A stretch of 64,000 bases of DNA from Ruminococcus sp. (GTDB lineage: Bacteria > Bacillota > Clostridia > Oscillospirales > Ruminococcaceae), in the NCBI GenBank assembly GCA_020861185.1, contig JAJBSV010000003.1:1-64000 (forward strand). The letters are read 5' to 3'. Made by a program: the position numbers and the translations under genes. Below, piece by piece: positions 1 through 7,637 of this stretch (position 1 is its first letter; each line of letters opens with the position of its first letter). The notes beneath the pieces are model-generated. The model did not search any database. It was not told the DNA's origin and was given only the letters and a program-made list of their open reading frames with translations.

Positions 1-274
1 ACAGACTGTTACTCCACCCATTCAACCGGTATGTATGTACGTTGCGAATTGGCGTAAAATTCTCTTATATTGATCTTTGTTTCCAATCCGATCGTATGTC
101 TATTCTAAGGCAAAAAAATGCCGCCGTTAGTTTTCAAGCGAAAAACGTAAACGGCGACAAATTTGTTCTCTATTATTTCAAATTTGCACAGGGCATGATA
201 CAAGGCATTCTGTTCATACTGAGGACATTTGGAAAGAAGCGACAGGCGGAAGACTGATATACCTTTCCAAAACA
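1..274. other. Left edge, no confident gene
   Basis: All three forward frames are open at the window edge, so the tail of a gene may lie here, but none is recognisable. One frame ends at a TAA at 55-57 after 18 codons. Another runs to a TGA at 255-257 and could start at TTG 42 (71 aa), with no clear ribosome-binding site and no family resemblance. I do not call a protein here. The stretch is followed by a strong hairpin at 281-304 and an oriT-like structured block. Confidence 0.3.
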
Positions 275-280
275 AACAAC

Positions 281-304
281 AAGGGAGCCGACACAGGCTC
301 CCTT
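281..304 (-). terminator. Strong hairpin, likely terminator
   Basis: A perfect 9-bp stem (AAGGGAGCC / GGCTCCCTT) closes a 6-nt loop. On the minus strand it is followed by the T-rich run GTTGTTTGTTTT, so it fits an intrinsic terminator for leftward transcription better than for rightward. Confidence 0.6.
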
Positions 305-307
305 CTG

Positions 308-456
308 TAATCCATATTGAGTTTTCGTCCGACGGCTATTTTGCAAAGGTATAACACACTAGACTTTCCATCTGGGAAAGTCGTGTGCCAACAGGGGGTA
401 GCCCTTTTGGATTGCCCCCGGAATGGTGTGGTTGTAAACTGATTTCATAGAAATAA
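308..456 (-). other. Structured non-coding block, candidate oriT
   Basis: No gene covers this stretch. It has two adjacent inverted repeats. One is a long hairpin at about 354-390, with GACTTTCC/GGAAAGTC arms flanked by CACAC/GTGTG. The other is GGGGG...CCCCC at about 394-419. On the minus strand the long hairpin runs directly into GTGTGTTATACC. An inverted repeat a few bases from a conserved nick-like sequence is how the transfer origins of many Firmicutes conjugative elements are built. No relaxase gene is visible, so the function is inferred. It could also be a small RNA leader or an element end. Confidence 0.3.
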
Positions 457-485
457 AGCGTTCACAGTTACGACTGTGAACGCTT
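457..485. terminator. Bidirectional terminator after ABC operon
   Basis: The arms AGCGTTCACAGT and ACTGTGAACGCT form a long stem, with A-rich sequence on one side and TTTTCTT on the other. It lies about 15 nt beyond the minus-strand ABC permease stop and is its natural terminator. Confidence 0.8.
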
Positions 486-500
486 TTCTTATATCTGCAA

Positions 501-2540
501 CTATATGATGAGTGCCACCGCAAAGCTAGGCAGTGCCAAGATTCCTACTGATGCGACATATGCCCCGACCGTAGTCTTTGACCGACTGCTTATCAGAAGA
601 ACGATCATCGAAACTGCCATCAGGAACAAGAGGCGCAATAAGTAAATCAAAACTAACAGTCCTCCTATGGATATTTGCAGCGGGAAGTCGGCAAGAATCT
701 CTAAATTCTGAACTGGTGCTGAAAGCGGCGTGGTGTATTCCGCGAGGAAATACTTAAGCTCCTGCATATAGACGCAAGCCCAGACCGCCGTTGCCATCAA
801 AAGGCAGGTCAATATTTTCATACCAAGAAGATATCCTCTTCCACGCTTGAGGCTCTTAAGGAGCGGAACCACTCCCGATTTCTTCTCATAAACCATAATT
901 CCTGCACATCCAAGGCAGACAAACAGTATCGCAACTGCCATGTTCAGCCTCCGAGTGTCCTTGGCTTCGGTTCCGTAAACTGAATGAAACGGCTTTGAAT
1001 CGAGGATATAGGGAGTATAGCCGCCCTCTTCTGCACGGGCTTTAGCCTCGCTTATCTCAAGCTCAAGACGGTCAAGTGCAATCGTGAGATCGCCATAATA
1101 GCTGGAGCTTTCGGCATTGGCTCTGGCTATTTCAAAATATTCTTCCGTTTTCTCATTTATCTCGCCCTCGATGTCGGAAAGATACAGCTGATACCACTGG
1201 TCGCTCTCATAGATAGCGACGTCATAGTCGAGGGCTCCTCCAACAAGAAATACGGCAATAATTATGACCGCTCCGAAAGAGTATATGAGCACTTTATAGA
1301 GCTCCCATCCGAATGCTCCCAGGTGAGCTCTCAGCTTGTCGAATATATAGTTGAGCTTCAGCCAGATAACCGAGAGAACGTCCCTCTGCCCGTCGGGATA
1401 GCGTGTTAAGGACTTAAAGCATAAAGCCGCAAACAGCACCAATACCACCGGCAGGACGGCGAACATCATCGCCCTGATTCCAATCGGGTAGCCGAAGATA
1501 TTGACGTTTAGATAATTGCTGTAGAGCGCAGTGAGATTGACATATGAGAATATATTCAGGTATTTAAAAACGTTTGCAAAGCTCTGAACCGGAAGAAGCG
1601 TATTGAGAAGGTATTCGACCGCAAGCGTAACTCCAATGGCTCCTAAAGAGAACTGAACATTCGCCACGGTGGACATTACTGCCCAGATGAACAGCCCTAA
1701 AAGCACTCCGCAAAGCACCTTCATGAGTAGATACTGACCCAGCCACTGCGCAACCGTCAGGTTGAGTGTACACCGTGAAAAGTACTCGAGTGACTGCAAC
1801 GACCTCCCGAGACTCCCGAAGCTGTTTGTGAAGCCTAAGCTCAGGCAAAGCGGCAGCAGATAGAAAAGCAAGGTCAAGGCGACGCTCGCTATCCCAAGAG
1901 TGGCGATTCTTTGCATGCAGAGCCTAGTTCTACCGTACTTCGTTGTGCGGATGACCGACCACAGCCCGACTTTTCTCTCCTCCAGAAAGCCGATGACTAT
2001 AACTACTAAAGCCGCAAGGAAAAAGTAATCGGCAAGGGTGAACCCAAGCCATTTTGTTATACCGTAGCTGTCGCCGAATTCGAGGATTACGCCGTCAAGC
2101 GTGCTGAAATCATCAGCCGTCTTTGTAATATTTCTGCCCGAAAAGGTGTTGGCAGAGGAAAAGATGCTCGTCTTGCCGAGAAGCTCCGCCTGAGCTTGGA
2201 CGTTTTCCAAGTAATCATAATAGCCGAGCTGGTATTCCACCTCATCAGTTAGGAAATAGAGCCTTGTCTGTAGGATAGATCTGAGCTGGCTGTCAACCGT
2301 GCTGTACAACAGGCTCATCTTTTCTTCGTCAAGATATTCGTCTATTTCTTCAAGACTTTTGCCCTCGCAGTTTCCCAGGATATTCTGAATATGCTCGTTG
2401 GCTTCTATGTTGTCGGAGATTATGCCCGAGCGGATGCTTCCCAAAAAATCATACATAAAAACGCAGAGCATGACAAAAAGCATGGCGAGAATAATTGCAA
2501 TCCGGCTTTTACTGAGAAGAGCTCTTTTTATCTCGCCCAT
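501..2540 (-). CDS. ABC-2-like transporter permease
   Basis: A 679-residue polytopic membrane protein encoded with an ATPase and a lipoprotein. The protein starts MGEIKRALLS with a membrane helix at about residues 13-34. A long extracytoplasmic, helix-rich region follows (about 35-165), then a group of about six helices. A second copy of this plan begins near residue 420: a helix, an exposed Glu/Ala-rich segment and a terminal helix cluster. This fits two ABC-2-type halves joined in one chain. I chose the ATG at 2538-2540, one base beyond the ATPase stop codon; the longer open frame overlaps the ATPase gene and is unlikely. The substrate is unknown. Export of a peptide, lipid or drug is typical for such sets but not shown here. 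Confidence 0.8.
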   Translation of the reverse strand: MGEIKRALLSKSRIAIILAMLFVMLCVFMYDFLGSIRSGIISDNIEANEHIQNILGNCEGKSLEEIDEYLDEEKMSLLYSTVDSQLRSILQTRLYFLTDEVEYQLGYYDYLENVQAQAELLGKTSIFSSANTFSGRNITKTADDFSTLDGVILEFGDSYGITKWLGFTLADYFFLAALVVIVIGFLEERKVGLWSVIRTTKYGRTRLCMQRIATLGIASVALTLLFYLLPLCLSLGFTNSFGSLGRSLQSLEYFSRCTLNLTVAQWLGQYLLMKVLCGVLLGLFIWAVMSTVANVQFSLGAIGVTLAVEYLLNTLLPVQSFANVFKYLNIFSYVNLTALYSNYLNVNIFGYPIGIRAMMFAVLPVVLVLFAALCFKSLTRYPDGQRDVLSVIWLKLNYIFDKLRAHLGAFGWELYKVLIYSFGAVIIIAVFLVGGALDYDVAIYESDQWYQLYLSDIEGEINEKTEEYFEIARANAESSSYYGDLTIALDRLELEISEAKARAEEGGYTPYILDSKPFHSVYGTEAKDTRRLNMAVAILFVCLGCAGIMVYEKKSGVVPLLKSLKRGRGYLLGMKILTCLLMATAVWACVYMQELKYFLAEYTTPLSAPVQNLEILADFPLQISIGGLLVLIYLLRLLFLMAVSMIVLLISSRSKTTVGAYVASVGILALPSFAVALII

Positions 2541-2541
2541 A

Positions 2542-3282
2542 TCATTCACCACCCAGGTAGTAAAGATAGACGTCCTCAATGTTCGGATAGTGGTTGACGG
2601 GGACATAATCATCGGGCAGAGATTCAATAAGCCCTGCCGGACTGCCACACATGAGGAGCTTGCCATTTTTCATAAGCAGGACTTTATCTGCGACGGACTC
2701 TATATCTGAGACTATATGGGTGCAAAGAAGAACTATCCTGTCCTTTGCAAGCTCGCTTATAAAGCTTCGGATTCTTATACGCTCTTTCGGGTCTAAACCT
2801 GCTGTCGGCTCATCCAAAATAAGTATCTTCGGGTCGCCTAAGATTGCCTGAGCAAGCAGAACCCTCTGTCTCATCCCTCCTGAAAATCCGCCTACAGCCT
2901 TGTTTCTGACATGTGATAAATTCGTAATCTCAAGAACTCTTTCGGTCTCCTCTTTAAGAGCCTTGCCTTTCAAGCCCTTGAGCCTGCCGATGTATGAAAC
3001 GAAGCTAAGGGCGGTCATCTTATCATAAACGCCCTGCTGCTGGGGCATATATCCTACAAGACTTCGGAATTCTGCGCCCATTTCAAGTATTTCTTTTCCG
3101 TCAAGAGTTATCGAGCCGCTGTCACGCTTAACATTATCTGTAATCAGGCTCATCATCGTGGATTTTCCCGCACCGTTCGCTCCTAAGATTCCGGTAATCC
3201 CAATATCAAATGTGACCGAAAAGTCGTCAAGAGCCGTGACGTCGCCATAGCGTTTTGTGAGATTATCGAGTCTCAGCTCCAC
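2542..3282 (-). CDS. ABC transporter ATP-binding protein
   Basis: A 246-residue ATPase that powers the permease downstream. It has Walker A GANGAGKS near residue 35, the Q-loop segment GYMPQQQG, the signature FSGGMRQRV, Walker B ILILDEPTAGLD and the switch histidine in LLCTHIVSD. The length and the CcmA/NatA-like pattern fit the ABC-2 exporter class. It lies 2 nt after the lipoprotein gene and 1 nt before the permease start, so the three are co-transcribed and probably translationally coupled. Confidence 0.92.
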   Translation of the reverse strand: MELRLDNLTKRYGDVTALDDFSVTFDIGITGILGANGAGKSTMMSLITDNVKRDSGSITLDGKEILEMGAEFRSLVGYMPQQQGVYDKMTALSFVSYIGRLKGLKGKALKEETERVLEITNLSHVRNKAVGGFSGGMRQRVLLAQAILGDPKILILDEPTAGLDPKERIRIRSFISELAKDRIVLLCTHIVSDIESVADKVLLMKNGKLLMCGSPAGLIESLPDDYVPVNHYPNIEDVYLYYLGGE

Positions 3283-3284
3283 AT

Positions 3285-4463
3285 TTATCCCTCCCCGTTC
3301 ACTTCATCCGCATTGCTCCAGAGGGTTATCTGCTCGCTTCCGTCAAGGGACAAGGCAATTATGCTCTCATATGGATACTCGTTTGACCACACAAGAGCAT
3401 CGATATAGATGTAGTCATCATCAGTGCCCATAATCGTAGGAATCACGAAGCGTCCTGCCTCCAAGTCCTCATATATGACAGTAGTCGCCATTAGAGTGTT
3501 TCCGTCTAAATCTATAATACTGATATCAAAACCGTCAATCGTGTAGAGCCCAAGAAGAATATTCTCCCCGATGAAGCCGTAGGTGTAGTAATATGTGCTT
3601 TCATATACAGTTTCTATCGTATCTTCCCCGAAAGTGAGTTTATAAATTGTGTAGTCCTCAGTAGTGCAACCGCCGAAGATGATAGCATCATCAGTCACAC
3701 AGAATCTGCGGGATTGGAATGGCTTCTCACCCTTGTAGAGTATCTCGCTTTCGCCGGTTTCAACGGAATACCTGACCATCTCCATAGTGTTTACATCATC
3801 TGATGAATCGTCATATGCCATTATGTAGATATAATCGCCATAAGGCTCGATTGCGACATCTTTGTATTCATCTGATGAGTATATAAGAGTTCCCTCCTCG
3901 TCGGAATCTATAGGATAGGCAATAACTCTTGAATACTCCTTGGTAGTACCGGCACTGACCACGGTTACTCCTGCGGCATAGTAAAACCAACCTCTGTGGA
4001 ATGCTGATGATGGATTGGAGATATAGCTACCGGAGAAGTTATTGGTGAAAAGAGTGGTATTTACAGAACGCACAGTTGTCTTGTTGGTGCCGTCGGTGTC
4101 ACTGCACACAATTGTCTTGTCGCTTTCATAAAAGCGATAGAGCTTTCCGTTATAGAGGCAGAGCCCGTCGCCGCTAGGGTAGTAAGCGTTACAGGAAGCA
4201 TCCGAGTGGTCGCACTCCGGCTTTCCGCAAAGAGGCGCACATATCCCACTTTGCTTGTCATAAAACATCAGCATTTGCTCATCGGAAAGCTCGAAGTATA
4301 CCACCGCCTCATTGCTGCAAGCGTTCTCGCGGTACTGGAAGAAGTTATAGTCGCAGTCTTCAGTAATGGTCACCTCGATGGCTTCCTTGCTTCCACAGGA
4401 GCAAAGAGTGGTGAGCAGAAGAACTGCTATGGTGAGCTTGGTCAGTATTTTGCGGATGGTCAT
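3285..4463 (-). CDS. Lipoprotein with CGKPECDH motif, ABC-associated
   Basis: A 392-residue exported protein. The N-terminus is a signal sequence ending in the lipobox LCSC, with Cys23 the likely lipidated residue. Shortly after come PLCGKPECDH and DASCNAYYP, a Cys/His signature I know from Clostridia lipoproteins encoded beside ABC transporters. The rest repeats short Tyr/Asp-rich beta strands such as GDYIYIMAYDD, suggesting a beta-propeller-like fold. It is the first gene of a three-gene operon with ATPase and permease. A sensor or accessory role for the exporter is inferred; the ligand is unknown. The start follows a GGGGGAC ribosome-binding site. Confidence 0.75.
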   Translation of the reverse strand: MTIRKILTKLTIAVLLLTTLCSCGSKEAIEVTITEDCDYNFFQYRENACSNEAVVYFELSDEQMLMFYDKQSGICAPLCGKPECDHSDASCNAYYPSGDGLCLYNGKLYRFYESDKTIVCSDTDGTNKTTVRSVNTTLFTNNFSGSYISNPSSAFHRGWFYYAAGVTVVSAGTTKEYSRVIAYPIDSDEEGTLIYSSDEYKDVAIEPYGDYIYIMAYDDSSDDVNTMEMVRYSVETGESEILYKGEKPFQSRRFCVTDDAIIFGGCTTEDYTIYKLTFGEDTIETVYESTYYYTYGFIGENILLGLYTIDGFDISIIDLDGNTLMATTVIYEDLEAGRFVIPTIMGTDDDYIYIDALVWSNEYPYESIIALSLDGSEQITLWSNADEVNGEG

Positions 4464-4521
4464 TTTTTAGTCCCCCATTCTTTCTTAACCTATAATCGTT
4501 TTCTACTTTTTATATAAAATC

Positions 4522-4551
4522 GACATTGGGCTATATTTCAAACCCAATGTC
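4522..4551 (-). terminator. Terminator after small secreted protein gene
   Basis: GACATTGGG and CCCAATGTC form a 9-bp stem with a 12-nt loop. On the minus strand it follows the 131-residue protein gene and is trailed by GATTTTATAT. It separates that gene from the ABC operon. Confidence 0.65.
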
Positions 4552-4567
4552 AAATCACAATAAATAA

Positions 4568-4963
4568 TTAGCCTCCGTAGAGATTCGCTACAGCTGTACC
4601 ATTTACCATAAATCTGCCACTGGATGCTACAACATAAGCATCGAATGGTATCTCTTCATTACTGATTACACTGCCAGCAGCTGCATGTGCATAACCAGTC
4701 ACGGTATCGTTAGGGCTAACTACTGCTGTGACATTTACCTGTGTGTTATAACTGTTACCTGACGTGCTATTGTACTCTGACAAGGTAACGTATACGGAAT
4801 TACCACTATGATACATAGAGCAACTGTACAAATACCTACTGCCATTGCTATCATCAATATACTCAGCAGTTGTAGACGATCTAGCCATCGGCGAAGCACC
4901 TACAGTCACAGCCAAGCAAACAACAGTAGCTAACGCAACTATAGTTGTAAGTATTTTTTTCAT
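4568..4963 (-). CDS. Small secreted protein, unknown function
   Basis: A 131-residue protein beginning MKKILTTIVALATVV with a standard signal peptide, probably cleaved after VGA near residue 23. The mature part has no cysteine pair and no lipobox. It is rich in Ser, Thr, Asn and Tyr and alternates polar and hydrophobic residues as in a small beta sandwich (YLYSCSMYHS, SVYVTLSEY, NTQVNVTAVV). I recognise no family. It is read away from a second secreted small protein, and both promoters flank one palindrome at 5078-5096. That points to joint regulation, perhaps by the XRE-TPR protein nearby. A secreted effector or adhesin-like role is possible but unproven. Confidence 0.7.
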   Translation of the reverse strand: MKKILTTIVALATVVCLAVTVGASPMARSSTTAEYIDDSNGSRYLYSCSMYHSGNSVYVTLSEYNSTSGNSYNTQVNVTAVVSPNDTVTGYAHAAAGSVISNEEIPFDAYVVASSGRFMVNGTAVANLYGG

Positions 4964-5040
4964 GATAATCTTTTCTTTCTAAAAGTATTTGCTTCCTTAG
5001 TCGACATAGAAGCATAGGAACTGAATTCAAGTTCAAAATA

Positions 5041-5069
5041 ATGATAGCAAAAGTTTTGAATGGTGTCAA
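5041..5069 (-). promoter_or_regulatory. Promoter of the 131-residue secreted protein
   Basis: On the minus strand TTGACA (5064-5069) and TATCAT (5041-5046) are separated by exactly 17 nt, an almost ideal sigma-A promoter. The leader to the start codon is about 70 nt. Confidence 0.75.
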
Positions 5070-5077
5070 CTGTGCTA

Positions 5078-5096
5078 ATGTGACCAACGGTCATAT
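5078..5096. promoter_or_regulatory. Palindrome between divergent promoters
   Basis: ATGTGACC-AAC-GGTCATAT is an inverted repeat with 8-bp arms and one mismatch. It lies 9 nt from the -35 of the leftward promoter and touches the -35 of the rightward one, an ideal place for a regulator controlling both small secreted genes. The core TGACCAA also occurs on the minus strand at 6324-6330, upstream of the XRE-TPR gene. Confidence 0.5.
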
Positions 5097-5124
5097 TGAC
5101 AATCAGAAATCGGTGTGCAATAAT
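5096..5124 (+). promoter_or_regulatory. Promoter of the 70-residue secreted peptide
   Basis: TTGACA (5096-5101) and AATAAT (5119-5124) are 17 nt apart. The transcript would start about 50 nt before the ATG at 5179. Confidence 0.55.
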
Positions 5125-5178
5125 TGAACAGTGTGATCATGCTGATTACACTAAATTTACATTTGGAGGTATCCATTT

Positions 5179-5391
5179 ATGAAAAATATTTTAGCCAAAT
5201 TACTCGCCACTCTTTCAGCAGTCTTCATCTTATCATCCGTATTAGTCGGCAGTCCAATAGAATTGCCTTCTATTCCCACACATCCACCAGTGACTGAAGT
5301 GACTGATCCATACGAACCAGAAGGGGACTTTGATGACATATCCACACCTCAATATGACGAACCAATACTTGACGACGACTTCCATCAGTAA
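5179..5391 (+). CDS. Small secreted acidic peptide precursor
   Basis: A 70-residue product with ribosome-binding site TGGAGG 10 nt before the ATG. Residues 1-24 (MKNILAKLLATLSAVFILSS) form a signal sequence. The remaining roughly 45 residues are Pro-rich and strongly acidic, ending DEPILDDDFHQ. There is no cysteine and no family I recognise. Its 3' end overlaps by 7 nt the 3' end of the XRE-TPR regulator on the other strand. Small secreted precursors beside TPR regulators are typical of RRNPP peptide signalling, so a signal-peptide role is a reasonable hypothesis. At 70 residues it is longer than most such precursors. Confidence 0.6.
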   Translation: MKNILAKLLATLSAVFILSSVLVGSPIELPSIPTHPPVTEVTDPYEPEGDFDDISTPQYDEPILDDDFHQ

Positions 5392-6293
5392 ATGAAGTTA
5401 TTTTCAAGAAATTCCTTATATAGTCTTGTAAATTTAGGAATCATATCAAAAACTCTACTTGTATTGTAAGCATCACTCGCCATCTGTTTGGCTTCCTCGT
5501 AGTTCTTTTTGCCACCTATCTTCAGCAAGCAAACAGCAACGTTATACATACAGCTGGAAGCTGTTTCATTAATAACATTCATATATTTTGCCCACTCAAG
5601 ACCCTCTCGTGCAGTCTTTAGAGCTTCTTTGTATTCACCGCAGGCAACTAATATTTCTGCTAAATTATTGCATGTCAATAACAAACTTCGAGCTGCTGCT
5701 GTTTTGTCCAACATTACATCTTCCAAACACTTTTTTAGATGACTATGAATATGTATTGCAGTCTCGAAATCGCCTATGAAATAGTAGCAATTAGCTATCA
5801 CATTTATAACTAAATGCTCCACATTGGTAATGTATGACGGCAATTTCATTGGACTAAAATCATCAATGGTATACCGGATTATCTTTTCGAAGTTATCGAG
5901 CTTTTGTTCATGACTCATACCGACAGTTTTTTCAGTAAGCAGTGTTTCGCACATGTCGAAACGTTGTTTTGTTGATACAGAGAAGTTTTCGTAATCGTCA
6001 ACTATGGACGAGAGCAAATCGTATGCTTTGTCAGTGTCACCGCCGATTCTCAGCGCATTTATCTGACGTATGGTCTGAATATAACGATAGTCATTTGCGG
6101 TTATCAATTCACCGTCAAAGACGTTGTGCATGCCGAGCCTTTCCAAGATAAGCGCAAGGGTTTCGGGATTGAATCGCTTTAAACCTGTTTCAACCTTATA
6201 GAGCATTGAAACTGTGCAAATTCCGTGGCAAATGTCCTCACGGCTTGCACCAAGTTCTTCTCTGCGACTTTTGATTATTTCTCCTATAGTCAT
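5385..6293 (-). CDS. XRE-family regulator with TPR-like C-terminus
   Basis: A 302-residue cytoplasmic regulator. Residues 1-60 are a helix-turn-helix of the XRE type (MTIGEIIKSRREELGASRED, then CTVSMLYKVETG). The rest is all helical with TPR-like segments, for example ETAIHIHSHLKKCLEDV and GEYKEALKTAREGLEWA. This plan is that of RRNPP/Rgg-like proteins, which bind short peptides in the TPR groove. The gene has its own strong promoter and a palindrome across the likely transcription start. The neighbouring small secreted proteins are the obvious candidates for signal and target. Peptide binding is inferred from architecture. Confidence 0.8.
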   Translation of the reverse strand: MTIGEIIKSRREELGASREDICHGICTVSMLYKVETGLKRFNPETLALILERLGMHNVFDGELITANDYRYIQTIRQINALRIGGDTDKAYDLLSSIVDDYENFSVSTKQRFDMCETLLTEKTVGMSHEQKLDNFEKIIRYTIDDFSPMKLPSYITNVEHLVINVIANCYYFIGDFETAIHIHSHLKKCLEDVMLDKTAAARSLLLTCNNLAEILVACGEYKEALKTAREGLEWAKYMNVINETASSCMYNVAVCLLKIGGKKNYEEAKQMASDAYNTSRVFDMIPKFTRLYKEFLENNFIY

Positions 6294-6331
6294 TATTTCT
6301 CCTTCTTTCTGCCAAACTTTCTTTGGTCAAT

Positions 6332-6355
6332 GATGTATAGATACTATCATACATC
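6332..6355. promoter_or_regulatory. Palindrome over the XRE-TPR transcription start
   Basis: GATGTAT and ATACATC (7-bp perfect arms) enclose a second small palindrome GATA-C-TATC. The element lies just downstream of the -10 box of the regulator gene, covering the expected start site. A second, shorter inverted repeat CCAAA/TTTGG is at 6312-6325. Autoregulation is the likely reason. Confidence 0.45.
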
Positions 6356-6362
6356 TATATCT

Positions 6363-6392
6363 ATAATACCCTCTTAGAAGTGACTTTGTCAA
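6363..6392 (-). promoter_or_regulatory. Promoter of the XRE-TPR regulator
   Basis: On the minus strand TTGACA (6387-6392) and TATTAT (6363-6368) are 18 nt apart. The 5' leader is about 60 nt. Confidence 0.7.
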
Positions 6393-6470
6393 GAAGCAAA
6401 ATAGGATTTGAAATAAATGCTATTTCATAGGGACTCTTTTCATCAAAAGACTTACGATATAAGAGCATAA

Positions 6471-6512
6471 AAGAACCGATTGCCTTCCAGTTAGAAAACA
6501 ATCGGTTCTTTC
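6471..6512. terminator. Terminator-like hairpin
   Basis: AAAGAACCGATTG and CAATCGGTTCTTT form a 13-bp stem with a 16-nt loop. It is T-rich on the plus side and lies between the regulator promoter and the SDR gene stop, where it could end minus-strand SDR transcription. The rest of 6393-6669 shows no gene I can support. Confidence 0.5.
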
Positions 6513-6669
6513 TTTGTTTTGTCTTTTGCACAATATCAGTTGAACTTATCCCCAACTGTATGCTGTGCACACACCTGTCCTGTCAGCTAATAGTTGGTAG
6601 GTTTTGTTAGTTACTTACCGGTATTCAGCTTTTTCGGGGGGATTTTTTGAGAGAATCAATTTTTAAGAA

Positions 6670-7428
6670 TCAGACGGTAGAGCCGTAGTCGGTGACGATA
6701 GCCTGTCCCGTAATGGGCTTAGCCTCATCACTTGCAAGGAAGAGAACAACGTTTGCAACATCTCTCGGAGTGCAAGGAGTAGCTCTGATATCGGTGTGTT
6801 TGCTCATCTGTGTTATCATGTCGATGTCCATGTTGCTCTGATTCATTCCAGCAACCATCGGGGTGAGAATGGTTCCGGGGCATACAGCGTTGCATCTGAT
6901 ATGAGCGTCAGCGAATCTCATAGCGGTGTGCTTTGTGACACCGATAATTGCCGCCTTCGAAGCAACATAAACAGCTCCGCCGCAACCGAAAGCACCTGCA
7001 ATAGAAGCAACATTTACGATAGAAGCCCATTCGCCCATGACGTTGGTTGCGGCTCTGATGCAATTCATTGTGCCCTTTTCGTTGATAGATGTGACAAAGT
7101 CGTAATCCTCATCTGTAAATCTGTCAATAGGCTTGAGACCTTCCTCTAAAACTCCTGCATTGTTGACTAAGATGTCAAGCTTGCCGAACTTCTCAACAGC
7201 AGTATTGATGAGTGCTTTGCAAGACTCGTTGTCGGAAATGTCGGTCTTTACTACCTCCACAGTTCCTCCGGCGTTTTTGATTTCCTCTGCGACTGCATTG
7301 AGCGGTTCGAGTCTTCTTGCGCTGATGACAACTGTTGCACCCTCAGCAGCGAAGAGCTTTGCGGTCTCAGCACCTACTCCGGAGTTAGCGCCTGTGATAA
7401 CGGCTACCTTTCCTTCAAGACGATTCAT
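6670..7428 (-). CDS. Short-chain dehydrogenase/reductase (SDR)
   Basis: A 252-residue NAD(P)-dependent oxidoreductase of the classical SDR family. It has the nucleotide-binding motif TGANSGVG near residue 13, NNAG near 88, the catalytic serine in NVASIAG and the YVASK pair (Tyr, Lys). The C-terminal SDR segment CPGTILTPM is also present. I place the start at the ATG before NRLEGKV because AAAGGA lies 8 nt upstream; a TTG six codons earlier gives a longer frame but lacks a site. The gene stands alone with its own promoter. The substrate cannot be read from the sequence. Confidence 0.9.
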   Translation of the reverse strand: MNRLEGKVAVITGANSGVGAETAKLFAAEGATVVISARRLEPLNAVAEEIKNAGGTVEVVKTDISDNESCKALINTAVEKFGKLDILVNNAGVLEEGLKPIDRFTDEDYDFVTSINEKGTMNCIRAATNVMGEWASIVNVASIAGAFGCGGAVYVASKAAIIGVTKHTAMRFADAHIRCNAVCPGTILTPMVAGMNQSNMDIDMITQMSKHTDIRATPCTPRDVANVVLFLASDEAKPITGQAIVTDYGSTV

Positions 7429-7478
7429 GCTATCAAATCCTTTCAAGTTGTATTTTTTGCAACTGTTTTGCAGGGAGC

Positions 7479-7508
7479 ATTATATCATATAAGTCACCTG
7501 TCGGTCAA
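7479..7508 (-). promoter_or_regulatory. Promoter of the SDR gene
   Basis: On the minus strand TTGACC (7503-7508) and TATAAT (7479-7484) are 18 nt apart. TCACCTG (7494-7500) in the spacer is mirrored by CAGGTGA at 7535-7541, a possible regulator site. Confidence 0.6.
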
Positions 7509-7579
7509 TACTAATATCTGAAATTTGACTCCATCAGGTGATTTATCCCGAATGTTTCACATAGTTTTTAGGTTTATTT

Positions 7580-7613
7580 AAGCTTCATGGGATATCATAT
7601 CCACAGTGAAGCT
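7580..7613 (+). promoter_or_regulatory. Nested palindrome before beta-helix lipoprotein gene
   Basis: AAGCTTCA and TGAAGCTT are perfect 8-bp arms that enclose a second perfect palindrome GGATAT-C-ATATCC. The element ends 24 nt before the ATG at 7638. It could be an operator or an RNA hairpin in the leader. Confidence 0.45.
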
Positions 7614-7637
7614 TAATAAGAAAGGAAATCCTGTATT

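Noticed and set aside
6361-6570. A 69-codon minus-strand frame between the regulator and the SDR gene
   Set aside because: It contains the regulator's promoter and a strong terminator-like hairpin; there is no ribosome-binding site.
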